Part shown: positions 1 through 8,222 of the stretch, one piece after another
Layout of the letters: every line of letters begins with the position of its first letter
Position numbering within the stretch: the stretch's first letter is position 1
Source of the DNA: Hyphomicrobiales bacterium
GTDB taxonomy: Bacteria; Pseudomonadota; Alphaproteobacteria; Rhizobiales; Rhizobiaceae
DNA: 56,806 nt
Assembly (NCBI GenBank): GCA_021775455.1
Contig: JAJFHU010000007.1
Coordinates: 1-56,806, forward strand
Direction of reading: 5' to 3'
Made by a program: the position numbers and the translations under genes
Notes under the pieces: model-generated
Databases searched by the model: none
Told to the model about the DNA's origin: nothing
The model's input: only the letters and a program-made list of their open reading frames with translations

Positions 1-1
1 T

Positions 2-943
2 CACCGCATCAAGGATCGCTTTCCACTTCATGTGATTGTCTGGCCAGTAAGGGTGCAAGGTGAAACCACTGGGCCTGAGGTTGCGGCAGCAATCGAGGGA
101 TTCAACGAGATGGACGGAAAAATAAAAATTCCTCAACCGGATATTTTGATCATCGCCCGGGGTGGCGGCAGTATTGAGGACTTGTGGGGATTTAACGATG
201 AAATTGTAGTACGGGCAGTTGCCAGTTCGAACATTCCTGTAATCTCCGCTGTAGGGCATGAAACCGACTGGACGTTAATTGACCTGGTAGCGGATATGCG
301 AGCACCTACGCCCACCGGCGCTGCCGAGATTGCAGTTCCTGTAAAGGCTGAACTTGAAGCGACGGTTGCAAGTCTTGATGCGCGGCTTCGTGGTTCCTTA
401 AGCGGAACATTTGATCGAAAACGGTCGGCATTGGTTGCTGCCGAGCGTGGTCTAACGACGCCTGATAACCTTCTAGCAATGCCCAGACGAAGACTGGATG
501 AAGCAATTGGCCGATTGGGCCGCGGCCTGGAACTCACGACGCGCGTCAAGAGAACCAATTACGAATCTGTTGCGGGGCGGCTTTCATTTAATGGCTTGAA
601 GCTCACCCTTGCGCGAAGCAATGACAAGTTAATTGCTCTTGGTAAACGAAGTGAGAATGCATTTGCAAATCGAACCTTGGCGATCCGGAACCGACTGTCA
701 CAGGCAGACCGGATGCTTGTAAGCTTGTCGTACGAGCGTGTTTTGGATCGAGGATATGCAATAGTCAGAGATACCAAGGAAGCCCCGGTAACTTCTGCAA
801 GCGCTGTTTCGGCTGGCGACCGTTTTTTGGTGCAATTGCGTGACGGTATGATATCGGGTGTGGCTGCTGGAAAAGCCAAATCATCCGCATCGAAGAAATC
901 GTCGAAGCCCACTGCAAAGAGTGAGCAAGGCAACCTATTCTAA
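2..943 (+). CDS. xseA: Exodeoxyribonuclease VII large subunit (C-terminal part, cut by window edge)
   Basis: This is the last 313 codons of the large, catalytic subunit of exonuclease VII, which with XseB trims single-stranded DNA in the cytoplasm during repair. The frame is open from base 2 (HRIKDRFPLHVIVWPV...), so the OB-fold N-terminus lies outside the window. The family hallmarks ARGGGSIEDLWGFNDE and SAVGHETDWTLIDLVADMRA are present, followed by a long helical stretch and a Lys/Ser-rich tail typical of alphaproteobacterial XseA. It ends at TAA and converges on the minus-strand operon that finishes at 976. Identity is secure; only the left end is missing. Confidence 0.95.
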   Translation, partial: HRIKDRFPLHVIVWPVRVQGETTGPEVAAAIEGFNEMDGKIKIPQPDILIIARGGGSIEDLWGFNDEIVVRAVASSNIPVISAVGHETDWTLIDLVADMRAPTPTGAAEIAVPVKAELEATVASLDARLRGSLSGTFDRKRSALVAAERGLTTPDNLLAMPRRRLDEAIGRLGRGLELTTRVKRTNYESVAGRLSFNGLKLTLARSNDKLIALGKRSENAFANRTLAIRNRLSQADRMLVSLSYERVLDRGYAIVRDTKEAPVTSASAVSAGDRFLVQLRDGMISGVAAGKAKSSASKKSSKPTAKSEQGNLF

Positions 944-975
944 GAGTGATCTACGGTTTCCCGACTGCAGAACTT

Positions 976-1233
976 TTAGTGCTTTGCGGACCGATCAAAT
1001 ATTTTCTGGACCATCGTCAGTATCAGAAATCCCAAGATCACCCAGATCAGCAATTCATAGGGTGCCAAATCGGTTCCACGCAACCAACGTTGTAGCAAGC
1101 CACCCTGGGGTACGAGAGCCTTAACACCAAATAAGCCTGCGCTGTCCCACAGACTGAAAAGCCAGAAGCGTGACGAATAGAGCAACAATACGCCAACCAG
1201 TGTTACCACAGCGAGGCTAATGATCATTCTCAT
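976..1233 (-). CDS. Small two-helix membrane protein, last gene of the Rieske/FMN operon
   Basis: An 85-residue protein of unknown function. There are two hydrophobic segments, about residues 3-20 and 60-78, separated by a short amphipathic loop, so it is probably an inner-membrane protein. Its ATG overlaps the TGA of the upstream gene (ATGA), showing translational coupling; a second ATG two codons later is an alternative start. I do not recognise the family. Its position suggests a membrane subunit or assembly factor for the redox proteins of this operon (inference). Confidence 0.7.
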   Translation of the reverse strand: MRMIISLAVVTLVGVLLLYSSRFWLFSLWDSAGLFGVKALVPQGGLLQRWLRGTDLAPYELLIWVILGFLILTMVQKIFDRSAKH

Positions 1234-1988
1234 TTTATGACCTTCACATTTTCCGCCTCAACCAGCACGACCAACAGGTCCCCCCGACGTTCGACGTTTG
1301 CTTCAATTTCAACAAACTGGCCGACAAAATGATAAAGCTCTCTGGGCAGCATCCCACCATCAGCCCCGCCAACCATAAGGAATTCTTCACCTTCCACGGG
1401 CTTGCTTGATACAAACACTGGCGGAATGTCACCCAACAAACACAAGTTCGCGCAAGCCTTGTGAGCAAGTCCCCGACCGGGTTGCATCGCACCGGCCAGG
1501 CATTTTCCATCACAGATTTCTCCCTGAAGTCGCCATCGACCCAAAGGTTCGCTTGCCGGTAGAATGCTCGCTTCATTGGTTGGCTTAATACCGCGTTGCC
1601 CGGGCAAAACTTGCAACATATCCAAATCTCCCCGTCGAACAATGACACCAGTTGCCTCTACGACCCTACCGTTCAACGCGTTTGTATCGGTCATGATCCC
1701 CGATTTTCCTTGCGCGGTAAGCATAATTGTCTGACCTGCATCTATCCGGTCACTACCGGAAATTACATGCAACAACGGATAGGGATTTGCCTCAAGAACT
1801 CCTTTAAGTTTCTGACGGCCGAAATCGAAACGAAATCCGGCTTTTCCAGGATCATCTTGCGAAGCACCGGCCAAAAATGCCCCTGCCACAAAGCTCGCGA
1901 AGATGATCACAGACACCTTGATCAAAAAGCCATGCAACTTTGCAGGTATTTTCAGGTAGCCAACAAAAAACGGAGCATTTTCTTTCAT
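1230..1988 (-). CDS. Membrane-anchored protein with a CxxxC...HxxCxxxC motif, Rieske operon
   Basis: A 252-residue protein of no function known to me. One hydrophobic segment (about 22-42) looks like a signal anchor, placing the rest outside the cytoplasm. Two similar segments, GRVVEATGVIVRRGDLDMLQ (from 107) and GQFVEIEANVERRGDLLVVL (from 223), suggest a duplicated beta-rich module. Between them lie C159, C163, H176, C179 and C183, spaced as CxxxC and HxxCxxxC, which could bind a metal or form disulfides. The start is ATG with GAGGAG about 9 nt upstream. It follows the Rieske/ferric-reductase gene by 13 nt and overlaps the next gene by 4 nt. Confidence 0.75.
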   Translation of the reverse strand: MKENAPFFVGYLKIPAKLHGFLIKVSVIIFASFVAGAFLAGASQDDPGKAGFRFDFGRQKLKGVLEANPYPLLHVISGSDRIDAGQTIMLTAQGKSGIMTDTNALNGRVVEATGVIVRRGDLDMLQVLPGQRGIKPTNEASILPASEPLGRWRLQGEICDGKCLAGAMQPGRGLAHKACANLCLLGDIPPVFVSSKPVEGEEFLMVGGADGGMLPRELYHFVGQFVEIEANVERRGDLLVVLVEAENVKVIK

Positions 1989-2001
1989 AAGTGATGTCTC
2001 C

Positions 2002-3048
2002 TCATGCTTTTACCGGTACCGGTTCGACATAGGTTCCAGGTGGGTTGGCCTGCGGATCCACCTTGACCACGTCGCCCTCAAGCCGAATGTTGTAAGTTGG
2101 CACCTTCTCGGTAAACGGGGCGGGTGACCGTCCATCGGTCACATTGTACTGGAAGCCGTGCCACGGGCATGTCACTAAACACCGGATGACTTTTCCCTCG
2201 CCCAGCGGCCCATTCTGGTGCGCGCACGCATTGGAGATCGCTGACAGTTTTCCTTCCTGGAGATAGACCGCAACCCGTTCGCCATTTGCGAGCATGGCAA
2301 TGTTTGCGAAACCCTCTTTCATTTCCGAGATATCGCAAACTTCCACCCAACCGTCAGACAGGTTTGCCATTTGGTCCCCGTGACGGCGTTCATGCAAAGC
2401 AGCCATTAAGTGTAACACGGCCACAATCAATGCGCTGATCATGAATGTAATTGTAAAGATGTGATTTTGTTGATCCTGAAGAACTCCGAAACTGACATGT
2501 GCAACTACAGAAATGTAGGCAGCGTAAATCAGGTAGTGGATCCTTTTCCAAACGCGTGGCGTCAAAAATTTCAACCAGAAATCGTGACTGGTTGTTGCCA
2601 GTGCAAATAAACAAAGGAGCGCAAAGATACCAAATATTTCAAATGGGAAACCGGCAACTTGGGAAAAACTTGTATTGGCAAACAGCAATGTCTCATACTT
2701 GCTGGAGCTGGAAAACGCGAAATACCAGTTGAGAATGTAGCCCGCGTGAGTGAGCGCCACAAATGCGGTCATCACACCAAAATGTCTTCTGTTGTAAAGC
2801 AGCGGGAGAAAACGATTATCCAATCGAGCAAGCGGACCAATGCACAAAATCACGGTCAGCATGAAAAATGCGCAAGATCCGAAAGCACGTGCATTATGTA
2901 TTTGACCGTTGATACGCCCTTCATTGGCCATGATCCCTGGTGTCAATTCAATAAATATCCAAAGGTACGCAAACACGCTTACCAGCATGATCGTGTTGTA
3001 TTTCCATTTGTTGGGATTCCACTGGACGGGAATATATTTGACGCTCAC
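2002..3048 (-). CDS. Ferric-reductase-like transmembrane protein fused to a C-terminal Rieske [2Fe-2S] domain
   Basis: A 348-residue membrane redox protein. The N-terminal 220 residues hold about six hydrophobic helices of the ferric-reductase-like (FRD) type. Candidate haem ligands are H101 (ALTHAGY), H171 (KRIHYLIY) and H184 (VVAHVSFG). Residues 230-325 form a Rieske domain with C275-x-H277 and C294-x2-H297. The combination would pass electrons between membrane haem and an Fe-S centre; donor and acceptor are not evident. The start is GTG, overlapping the upstream TGA as GTGA. It belongs to a coupled operon with a second, FMN-linked Rieske protein. Domain calls are strong; the physiological role is unknown. 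Confidence 0.88.
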   Translation of the reverse strand: MSVKYIPVQWNPNKWKYNTIMLVSVFAYLWIFIELTPGIMANEGRINGQIHNARAFGSCAFFMLTVILCIGPLARLDNRFLPLLYNRRHFGVMTAFVALTHAGYILNWYFAFSSSSKYETLLFANTSFSQVAGFPFEIFGIFALLCLFALATTSHDFWLKFLTPRVWKRIHYLIYAAYISVVAHVSFGVLQDQQNHIFTITFMISALIVAVLHLMAALHERRHGDQMANLSDGWVEVCDISEMKEGFANIAMLANGERVAVYLQEGKLSAISNACAHQNGPLGEGKVIRCLVTCPWHGFQYNVTDGRSPAPFTEKVPTYNIRLEGDVVKVDPQANPPGTYVEPVPVKA

Positions 3049-3422
3049 TGGATTTCCCCTTGCTCAACAGATAGTTGCTGAGGTTCAAATTCCGAAGGCC
3101 ACTGCTGCCGCTGGGATAATCCCAGAAGCATGATAGCGGGAATTGCCACTGCAAACAGAACTGCAACCCAGAAATGCGCTTCCCGTGGTGGCTTATGCCG
3201 GTTCAGCCAGCGGTCACGACCAGTTTCAAGTATCATCCAGCGCCAGATAACCAGAGGCCACAAGAAAAGAATTCCTGGTATCAGCAGCAGGCGAAAAACG
3301 TATGCTCCCCTTGCGTCTTCATCTATCCGGTCAATTCCAACCGTTAGAAATACAAGGGCAATCACGGTGCCGACTGCCGACCAAATTTTAACGAAAAGAA
3401 AGACTGCTTCTGCTTCGTTCAT
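3045..3422 (-). CDS. Small three-helix membrane protein of the Rieske/FMN operon
   Basis: A 125-residue protein with three hydrophobic segments (about 5-27, 38-60 and 80-98) and a motif-like stretch IDEDARGAYVFRLLLIPGIL. The ATG at 3422 overlaps the stop of the upstream FMN gene (ATGA). A longer reading from 3473 would run back inside that gene and is less likely. The stop overlaps the GTG of the ferric-reductase/Rieske gene. I recognise no named family. Tight coupling on both sides argues that it is a stoichiometric membrane partner of the two Rieske proteins (inference). Confidence 0.78.
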   Translation of the reverse strand: MNEAEAVFLFVKIWSAVGTVIALVFLTVGIDRIDEDARGAYVFRLLLIPGILFLWPLVIWRWMILETGRDRWLNRHKPPREAHFWVAVLFAVAIPAIMLLGLSQRQQWPSEFEPQQLSVEQGEIQ

Positions 3423-5029
3423 GCTACCCCGCCGTACTGAACACCGGAAAGCTCGTTCATTTCCCTTTTCCATGTTGTCAAATCATCGGGATTGAATTTC
3501 GAAAGATGATCATGCCCGCAAGCCCGAGCCATGACCTGCATGAGTTCCACTGACGCCTCAAAAAAATTGGTCAATTGCCGGGCGGACTTTTCAACAACGA
3601 GGCGTGAAACCAGGTGTGGTTTTTGAGTTGCAATTCCAACCGGACAATTGTTGGTGTGACAGGCGCGCATTGCAATACAGCCAATTGCCTGCATCGCTGA
3701 ATTTGATAGCGCAACCGCATCGGCACCCATGGCCAACGCCTTGATGAAATCTGCAGGTTTGCGAAGGCCACCGGTAATTATCAAAGTGATATCCTTGCGG
3801 TCTGCATTATCCAAATGCTTGCGGGCACGTGCCAATGCCGGGATTGTCGGCACGGAAATATTGTCGCGAAATATAATTGGAGCAGCACCTGTTCCTCCGC
3901 CACGGCCATCGAGAATGATGTAATCAACACCAACTTCCAACGCTGCATCTATGTCTTTTTCGATGTGCTGGGCTGAAAGTTTGTAGCCAATCGGAATGCC
4001 ACCAGTGCGATCGCGCACTTCATCGGCAAAATCCTTTATCTGACTGACTTTGGTCCATTCGGGAAAACGAGGAGGCGAAATAGCATCCTGGCCTTCTTCA
4101 AGGCCACGTACCTTTGCGATTTTTCCTTTCACTTTTTTTCCAGGAAGATGCCCACCGGTACCTGTCTTTGCACCCTGACCACCCTTGAAATGAAACGCCT
4201 GGACTTTTGAGAGTTTGTCCCACGCAAATCCAAAACGCGCCGAGGCCAGTTCATAGAAATACCGGGAATTCGCATCCTGCTCTTCTTGCAGCATGCCGCC
4301 TTCGCCGGAGCAGATGCCGGTTCCTGCCAATTCCGCTCCACGTGCCAAGGCCACCTTTGCAGGTTCGGAAAGAGCCCCATAGCTCATGTCCGATACAAAC
4401 AACGGAATGTTTAGTTTGAGCGGTTTTTGAGCATTAGGCCCAATTACAACATCAGTCCCTACCGGGTCTTCATCCAGAAGCGGAACCTTGTGAAGTTGTG
4501 CAGTTATAAGCTGAATGTCATCCCAATCGGGAAGTTCAGCTCTTGGAACACCCATTGCTTCGACAACACCATGATGGCCAGTCTTTGTAAGCCCATCCCT
4601 GGCATATCGCTGAATGAGTTGATTGTAGGGCTCTTCTTCGGTGCCGTGACTTGTGTCGGCATACTGACCCAAATACTGATCGCGGTTGAAGGGCTGAGGG
4701 TTTTCCAGTGCCCAGGCTGCAATTTCGTCTTCATCTACCAGCACTTCGCCTTTTTCGACCCAGTTGCCGAATTTCGGAAGGACCTCGGCATGGTTGTATT
4801 CAGATACGCCGGAATCCATCCGATAGTCCCAATAGTGAACTCCGCAAATAAGGTTGTTACCGCGTACAAACCCATCAGACATCAATGCTCCACGGTGAAG
4901 ACATCTGCCATAGAAGACCTCGACTTTTTCATCAAAGCGCACAACCACCAGATCAACATTTGCGACCAGTGCATGTTCCGGTTTGCGGTCCTTGATCTGG
5001 TCAAATTTGGCTATTGAAATTTTTTTCAT
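3419..5029 (-). CDS. Rieske domain fused to a GltB-like FMN/3Fe-4S (glutamate-synthase-type) domain
   Basis: A 536-residue cytoplasmic flavoprotein. Residues 1-105 are a Rieske domain with C43-x-H45 and C62-x2-H65. From about residue 150 the protein matches the central and FMN-binding domains of glutamate synthase (SDMSYGALS, KGGQGAKTGTGGHLPG, DGRGGGTGAAP). It also carries the C451-x5-C457-x4-C462 pattern (CIAMRACHTNNC) that binds the 3Fe-4S cluster in GltS. The N-terminal glutamine amidotransferase domain of true GltB is absent, so ammonia-channelling glutamate synthesis from glutamine is unlikely. It is the first gene of the five-gene operon, preceded by a 68-nt gap. The substrate is unknown. 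Confidence 0.9.
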   Translation of the reverse strand: MKKISIAKFDQIKDRKPEHALVANVDLVVVRFDEKVEVFYGRCLHRGALMSDGFVRGNNLICGVHYWDYRMDSGVSEYNHAEVLPKFGNWVEKGEVLVDEDEIAAWALENPQPFNRDQYLGQYADTSHGTEEEPYNQLIQRYARDGLTKTGHHGVVEAMGVPRAELPDWDDIQLITAQLHKVPLLDEDPVGTDVVIGPNAQKPLKLNIPLFVSDMSYGALSEPAKVALARGAELAGTGICSGEGGMLQEEQDANSRYFYELASARFGFAWDKLSKVQAFHFKGGQGAKTGTGGHLPGKKVKGKIAKVRGLEEGQDAISPPRFPEWTKVSQIKDFADEVRDRTGGIPIGYKLSAQHIEKDIDAALEVGVDYIILDGRGGGTGAAPIIFRDNISVPTIPALARARKHLDNADRKDITLIITGGLRKPADFIKALAMGADAVALSNSAMQAIGCIAMRACHTNNCPVGIATQKPHLVSRLVVEKSARQLTNFFEASVELMQVMARACGHDHLSKFNPDDLTTWKREMNELSGVQYGGVA

Positions 5030-5097
5030 TTAAATTTCCTGACTGGTTTGTTGCTACAAGAAGCGTATGGGCACAAGGCGCCGTTCTCTCTCACGTG

Positions 5098-6291
5098 TTA
5101 TTTTTTCCGACTTAAACTTGAAGCGTACCACTTCGCACCAAGAACTGATGTGAGTCCATGCAACAATGCACTTATCCAAACCGCATTTACTGCCAAGTTT
5201 AAGACATACTCCCCAATATCTTCACCGATCTCATGGAATATCATCAATGCAAAAAGTGCCGTTGCCAAGCCCCTTGGACCAAACCAACCAAAAAACAATC
5301 TGGTGACGGGTGAAGCGTCCGTTCCAATCAACGAAATCCAGATTGCCAGAGGTCTTACGATAAACAGGCTAGTCAGAATTATTCCTGCTGAGGTCAAATC
5401 CAGATGCTCCAGCGCAGTTGGAAGCAACAACATCCCTATTAACAGGAATGCTGTCCAGACAAGCCCCTGCCCTTCATTTTCGGTAAATTCAAATACAAAT
5501 TTGCAGCGATCCTTGACGATACCACCAAAGGAGAGTCCCGCCACAAACGCAGCAATAAACCCATTGCCACCGATAAGGTTTGCTGCCAAATAAGCAGAAC
5601 AAGCCAAAGCGAGAGCACCTACACCCTCATAGGCTTCCGCTGTATGGTTTCCAGCCTTCGCCCAAAGAAGAATTCGACCTCCGAGGATCCCGACAACCAA
5701 TCCAGCCAATGGCCCCAATACAAGCTGCATTGCGCCAAACAACAACCAATTGGTTTCATCGCCATGCATCACACTGGCTGTCAAACTTGCAAATAGAAGT
5801 ATGGCCGGGAGCGCGAGACCGTCATTTAGCCCACTTTCCACAGTAAGCGCACGTCTTTCACGCTCTGGTATACTTAGATTTGTGACTACCGCCTGGCCCA
5901 ATGCAGCGTCGGTTGGCGCAAGAATCGCTGCAATCAAAGCCAATGCAACCAATGGCCAAGCGGGCAGAAAAATCCATGCGAAAATTGTACCCAACAGCAA
6001 GCAAAGCGGAAATCCAATCAACAGCATCCTTGCCGGCCAAACGAAACGTTTGCGCAATTCATCAAGATCGGTTTGAGCGGCATCCAAGAATAGCAGAACG
6101 ATCAATGCAACCTCAGCAACCAGGTGCAAACTATCGTTCATCAAATTTAGGGGTAAAATTCCAGTTTGCGATAATAAATATCCACACCCCAGAAACAAAA
6201 TGGGGGCAGTCAAAACCGTGCTGGACAGGCGGTTAGCGACCATAGCATAGGCAGCGGCAAAGATGGCGACTATCAGCAGTCCTGCTGTCAA
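5098..6291 (-). CDS. Cation:proton antiporter, CPA1/NhaP type
   Basis: A 397-residue inner-membrane antiporter with about 12 hydrophobic segments. The CPA1-type signatures LAPTDAALG (helix 5 region) and ESGLNDGLALP (ion-binding Asn-Asp) are both visible. Such proteins exchange Na+ or K+ for H+ in pH and salt homeostasis. The usual long cytoplasmic C-terminal regulatory domain is missing; the protein ends shortly after the last helix with SLSRKK. It lies downstream of xdhC in the same direction, 106 nt away, with an inverted repeat in the gap, so it may have its own transcription unit. Which cation it carries cannot be read from sequence. Confidence 0.9.
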   Translation of the reverse strand: MTAGLLIVAIFAAAYAMVANRLSSTVLTAPILFLGCGYLLSQTGILPLNLMNDSLHLVAEVALIVLLFLDAAQTDLDELRKRFVWPARMLLIGFPLCLLLGTIFAWIFLPAWPLVALALIAAILAPTDAALGQAVVTNLSIPERERRALTVESGLNDGLALPAILLFASLTASVMHGDETNWLLFGAMQLVLGPLAGLVVGILGGRILLWAKAGNHTAEAYEGVGALALACSAYLAANLIGGNGFIAAFVAGLSFGGIVKDRCKFVFEFTENEGQGLVWTAFLLIGMLLLPTALEHLDLTSAGIILTSLFIVRPLAIWISLIGTDASPVTRLFFGWFGPRGLATALFALMIFHEIGEDIGEYVLNLAVNAVWISALLHGLTSVLGAKWYASSLSRKK

Positions 6292-6321
6292 TTTGTAAAT
6301 CTCATAAAAAGCAATTCAATT

Positions 6322-6389
6322 TGAGCGTAGCATCTTGGAATTGACAGATGCAAATCACACTATTTTGCAATCTCAGAAGGCTACGCTCA
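6322..6389. repeat. 10-bp inverted repeat between xdhC and the antiporter gene
   Basis: TGAGCGTAGC at 6322-6331 is repeated in exact inverse as GCTACGCTCA at 6380-6389, with 48 bases between. It sits just upstream of the antiporter start (6291) and just after the xdhC stop. It could fold in mRNA or be a dispersed regulator site. No U-run follows either arm, so it is not a standard terminator. Confidence 0.5.
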
Positions 6390-6397
6390 TCAAGGCG

Positions 6398-7336
6398 TCA
6401 ACTACGATCAGAATGATGAGCCAATGCAAGAATCTCGCTAAGCACCGATACTGCCAATGTCCGGGCATCTCGAACGGATGGTATTGATCCGATTGGTCCA
6501 TGAAGTCGTTTCAAGTCAGATTCTGCTACTCCAAGATTTTTTAACGCCTCAAATCTGGTATCCCGCGCACGTTGGCTTCCCTGAGCGCCAATGTAAAAGG
6601 CATCTGATTCAAGGGCGTAGTGCAAGACCGGCGGCTCCCATTCATGATCATGAAAGAACAATACAATCGCTGTCCAGGGATCTACCTTTGTTTCCGAAGG
6701 AAATCTCGGGGCAACCAAGTGGACTGTTTCGCAACCTGCTTGGGAAGTGTCCAAAAGTGTTTCTTCATCGGGGGAGAGGATCACATTCTCATAGTCTGCT
6801 GAATTGACCAGTGCTGCGAATGTAGCAGCCTCAGGACCCTTGCCAAAAATGACAAATCGAATTTCCGGCAAAAAACCGATCTGAAATGTGTCTTTGTCAA
6901 ATCCGATCTTTACATATGGGCCAATCGTCAATGCGCCGGAGGTGCAATCTATATTCAACGTACAGGGTTTACGTTGCAAACCGTAGTCGGCCACCTTCTG
7001 CAGCACCGCCTTGTCCGGATCTGGAAGCAGCAAGATTTCCAAGCCTCCGCCGCAGGGAAGCTGGATATCTACATAAGGGGAGCCATGTCCATATTTAACT
7101 GTTCTCATTTTTCCGCCCTGTAGGGCGGATTCAGCATGATGAGCCAGGTCCGATTCTATGCATCCCGAAGAAAGAGTTCCAACACGCCGCCCATCTGGAA
7201 AAATTGCCATCATTGCCCCTATGGGACGATATGAAGGGCCTTCCACACCAGTAATTACGGCAAGAACTCCCGATTCCCTGGTAGAAGAAAGCTCAGAAAT
7301 AGGATTCTTGTGATGACTGGAATTCACTGATTTCAT
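6398..7336 (-). CDS. XdhC/CoxI family molybdenum-enzyme maturation protein
   Basis: A 312-residue cytoplasmic accessory protein. XdhC binds sulfurated molybdenum cofactor and inserts it into xanthine-dehydrogenase-family enzymes. The N-terminal domain carries AVITGVEGPSYRPIGAMMAI, LSSGCIESDL and LPCGGGLEILLLP. The C-terminal Rossmann-like domain includes VIFGKGPEA and YIGAQGSQRA. It is the last gene of the cox-like operon, 71 nt after coxM, with a stem-loop in the gap. Its natural client here is the CoxL-like subunit at 8223-10583. The neighbouring coxD/coxE ATPase genes of classical CO dehydrogenase loci are not seen. Confidence 0.9.
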   Translation of the reverse strand: MKSVNSSHHKNPISELSSTRESGVLAVITGVEGPSYRPIGAMMAIFPDGRRVGTLSSGCIESDLAHHAESALQGGKMRTVKYGHGSPYVDIQLPCGGGLEILLLPDPDKAVLQKVADYGLQRKPCTLNIDCTSGALTIGPYVKIGFDKDTFQIGFLPEIRFVIFGKGPEAATFAALVNSADYENVILSPDEETLLDTSQAGCETVHLVAPRFPSETKVDPWTAIVLFFHDHEWEPPVLHYALESDAFYIGAQGSQRARDTRFEALKNLGVAESDLKRLHGPIGSIPSVRDARTLAVSVLSEILALAHHSDRS

Positions 7337-7353
7337 CCTGAAACGCTAATGAA

Positions 7354-7378
7354 TATGGCGGGAAATACACCCGCCATA
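7354..7378 (-). terminator. 9-bp stem-loop between coxM and xdhC
   Basis: TATGGCGGG (7354-7362) pairs with CCCGCCATA (7370-7378) around a 7-nt loop. On the minus strand the stem is followed by ATTCATT rather than a run of T, so it is a weak intrinsic terminator at best. It may set the ratio of the structural cox mRNA to the downstream xdhC or protect the 3' end of the processed mRNA. Confidence 0.4.
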
Positions 7379-7407
7379 AACAGTATTTCATACGCCTCAC
7401 AATGTTG

Positions 7408-8208
7408 CTAGCAAGATGAGGCAACTGCTCGTCCCGCGAGCACTTTCACAAGATTTGCTCGGTACGCTCCGTCAGCATGTATATCCGACAGCATGGCATT
7501 TGCGTCAACTGTACAATCTTTCAAAGCATCGGCAGTCCAAGTACCAGCAAGGGCAGATTCCATTCCTTCATGGCGAAACACGCCACTGGCACCAGCTCCT
7601 GTTACACCAACACGCACCGTGCCATCTACATTCTTCGACACGAACACGCCTGTCATTGCATATCTGGAAGCTGGATGAGGAAACTTTGCATACCCACATT
7701 TCGACGGGACGGTATAGCTGATCGCCGTGATGATCTCGTCGTCTTCAAGTGCAGTCTCAAACAAATCAACAAAAAAGTCATCTGCTGCGATTGTACGTTT
7801 AGTTGTCATTATTTCCGCGTTAAGTGACATCATCGCTGCGGGATAATCTGCTGCTGGATCATTGTTGGCAATTGAGCCACCAATTGTGCCCATATTGCGC
7901 ACATGTGGATCGCCAATCATTCCGGCCAAATCACATATGGAATGGCATACATCTCGCAATTCGCTGCTGCTGGCCACCTCAGCATGCGTCGTGACTGCAC
8001 CAATGGTTATCTTCTTTCCATCAATTGTAATCCCTTTCATGGCATCAATCTGGCTAAGGTCCACCAGATCGGTCGGTGCGGCCAATCGCTGCTTCATCGT
8101 AGGAAGAAGTGTTTGGCCACCTGAAAGAAACTTTCCGTCCTCTGCTGCAGCAAGCAACCTGGCAGCTTCGTCAGCACTGGATGCTTTGTGGTATTTTGTT
8201 TCATACAT
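7408..8208 (-). CDS. coxM: CoxM-like FAD-binding subunit of a CO-dehydrogenase-type molybdenum hydroxylase
   Basis: A 266-residue medium subunit of a xanthine-oxidase-family enzyme; its FAD passes electrons from the [2Fe-2S] subunit to the final acceptor. The two FAD motifs are present as SGGQTLLPTMKQR and TIGGSIANNDPAADYPA, followed by the CO_deh_flav C-terminal domain. The ATG at 8208 was chosen because AAGGAGG lies about 7 nt upstream; in-frame codons further up lack such a site and overlap coxL. It follows coxL by 14 nt, giving the S-L-M order of form II loci. Confidence 0.9.
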   Translation of the reverse strand: MYETKYHKASSADEAARLLAAAEDGKFLSGGQTLLPTMKQRLAAPTDLVDLSQIDAMKGITIDGKKITIGAVTTHAEVASSSELRDVCHSICDLAGMIGDPHVRNMGTIGGSIANNDPAADYPAAMMSLNAEIMTTKRTIAADDFFVDLFETALEDDEIITAISYTVPSKCGYAKFPHPASRYAMTGVFVSKNVDGTVRVGVTGAGASGVFRHEGMESALAGTWTADALKDCTVDANAMLSDIHADGAYRANLVKVLAGRAVASSC

Positions 8209-8222
8209 CGCTGTGTTCCTCC

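Noticed and set aside
133-558. Long minus-strand open frame opposite xseA
   Set aside because: It is fully opposite a recognisable gene, has no ribosome site and a Ser/Arg-rich composition typical of antisense frames.
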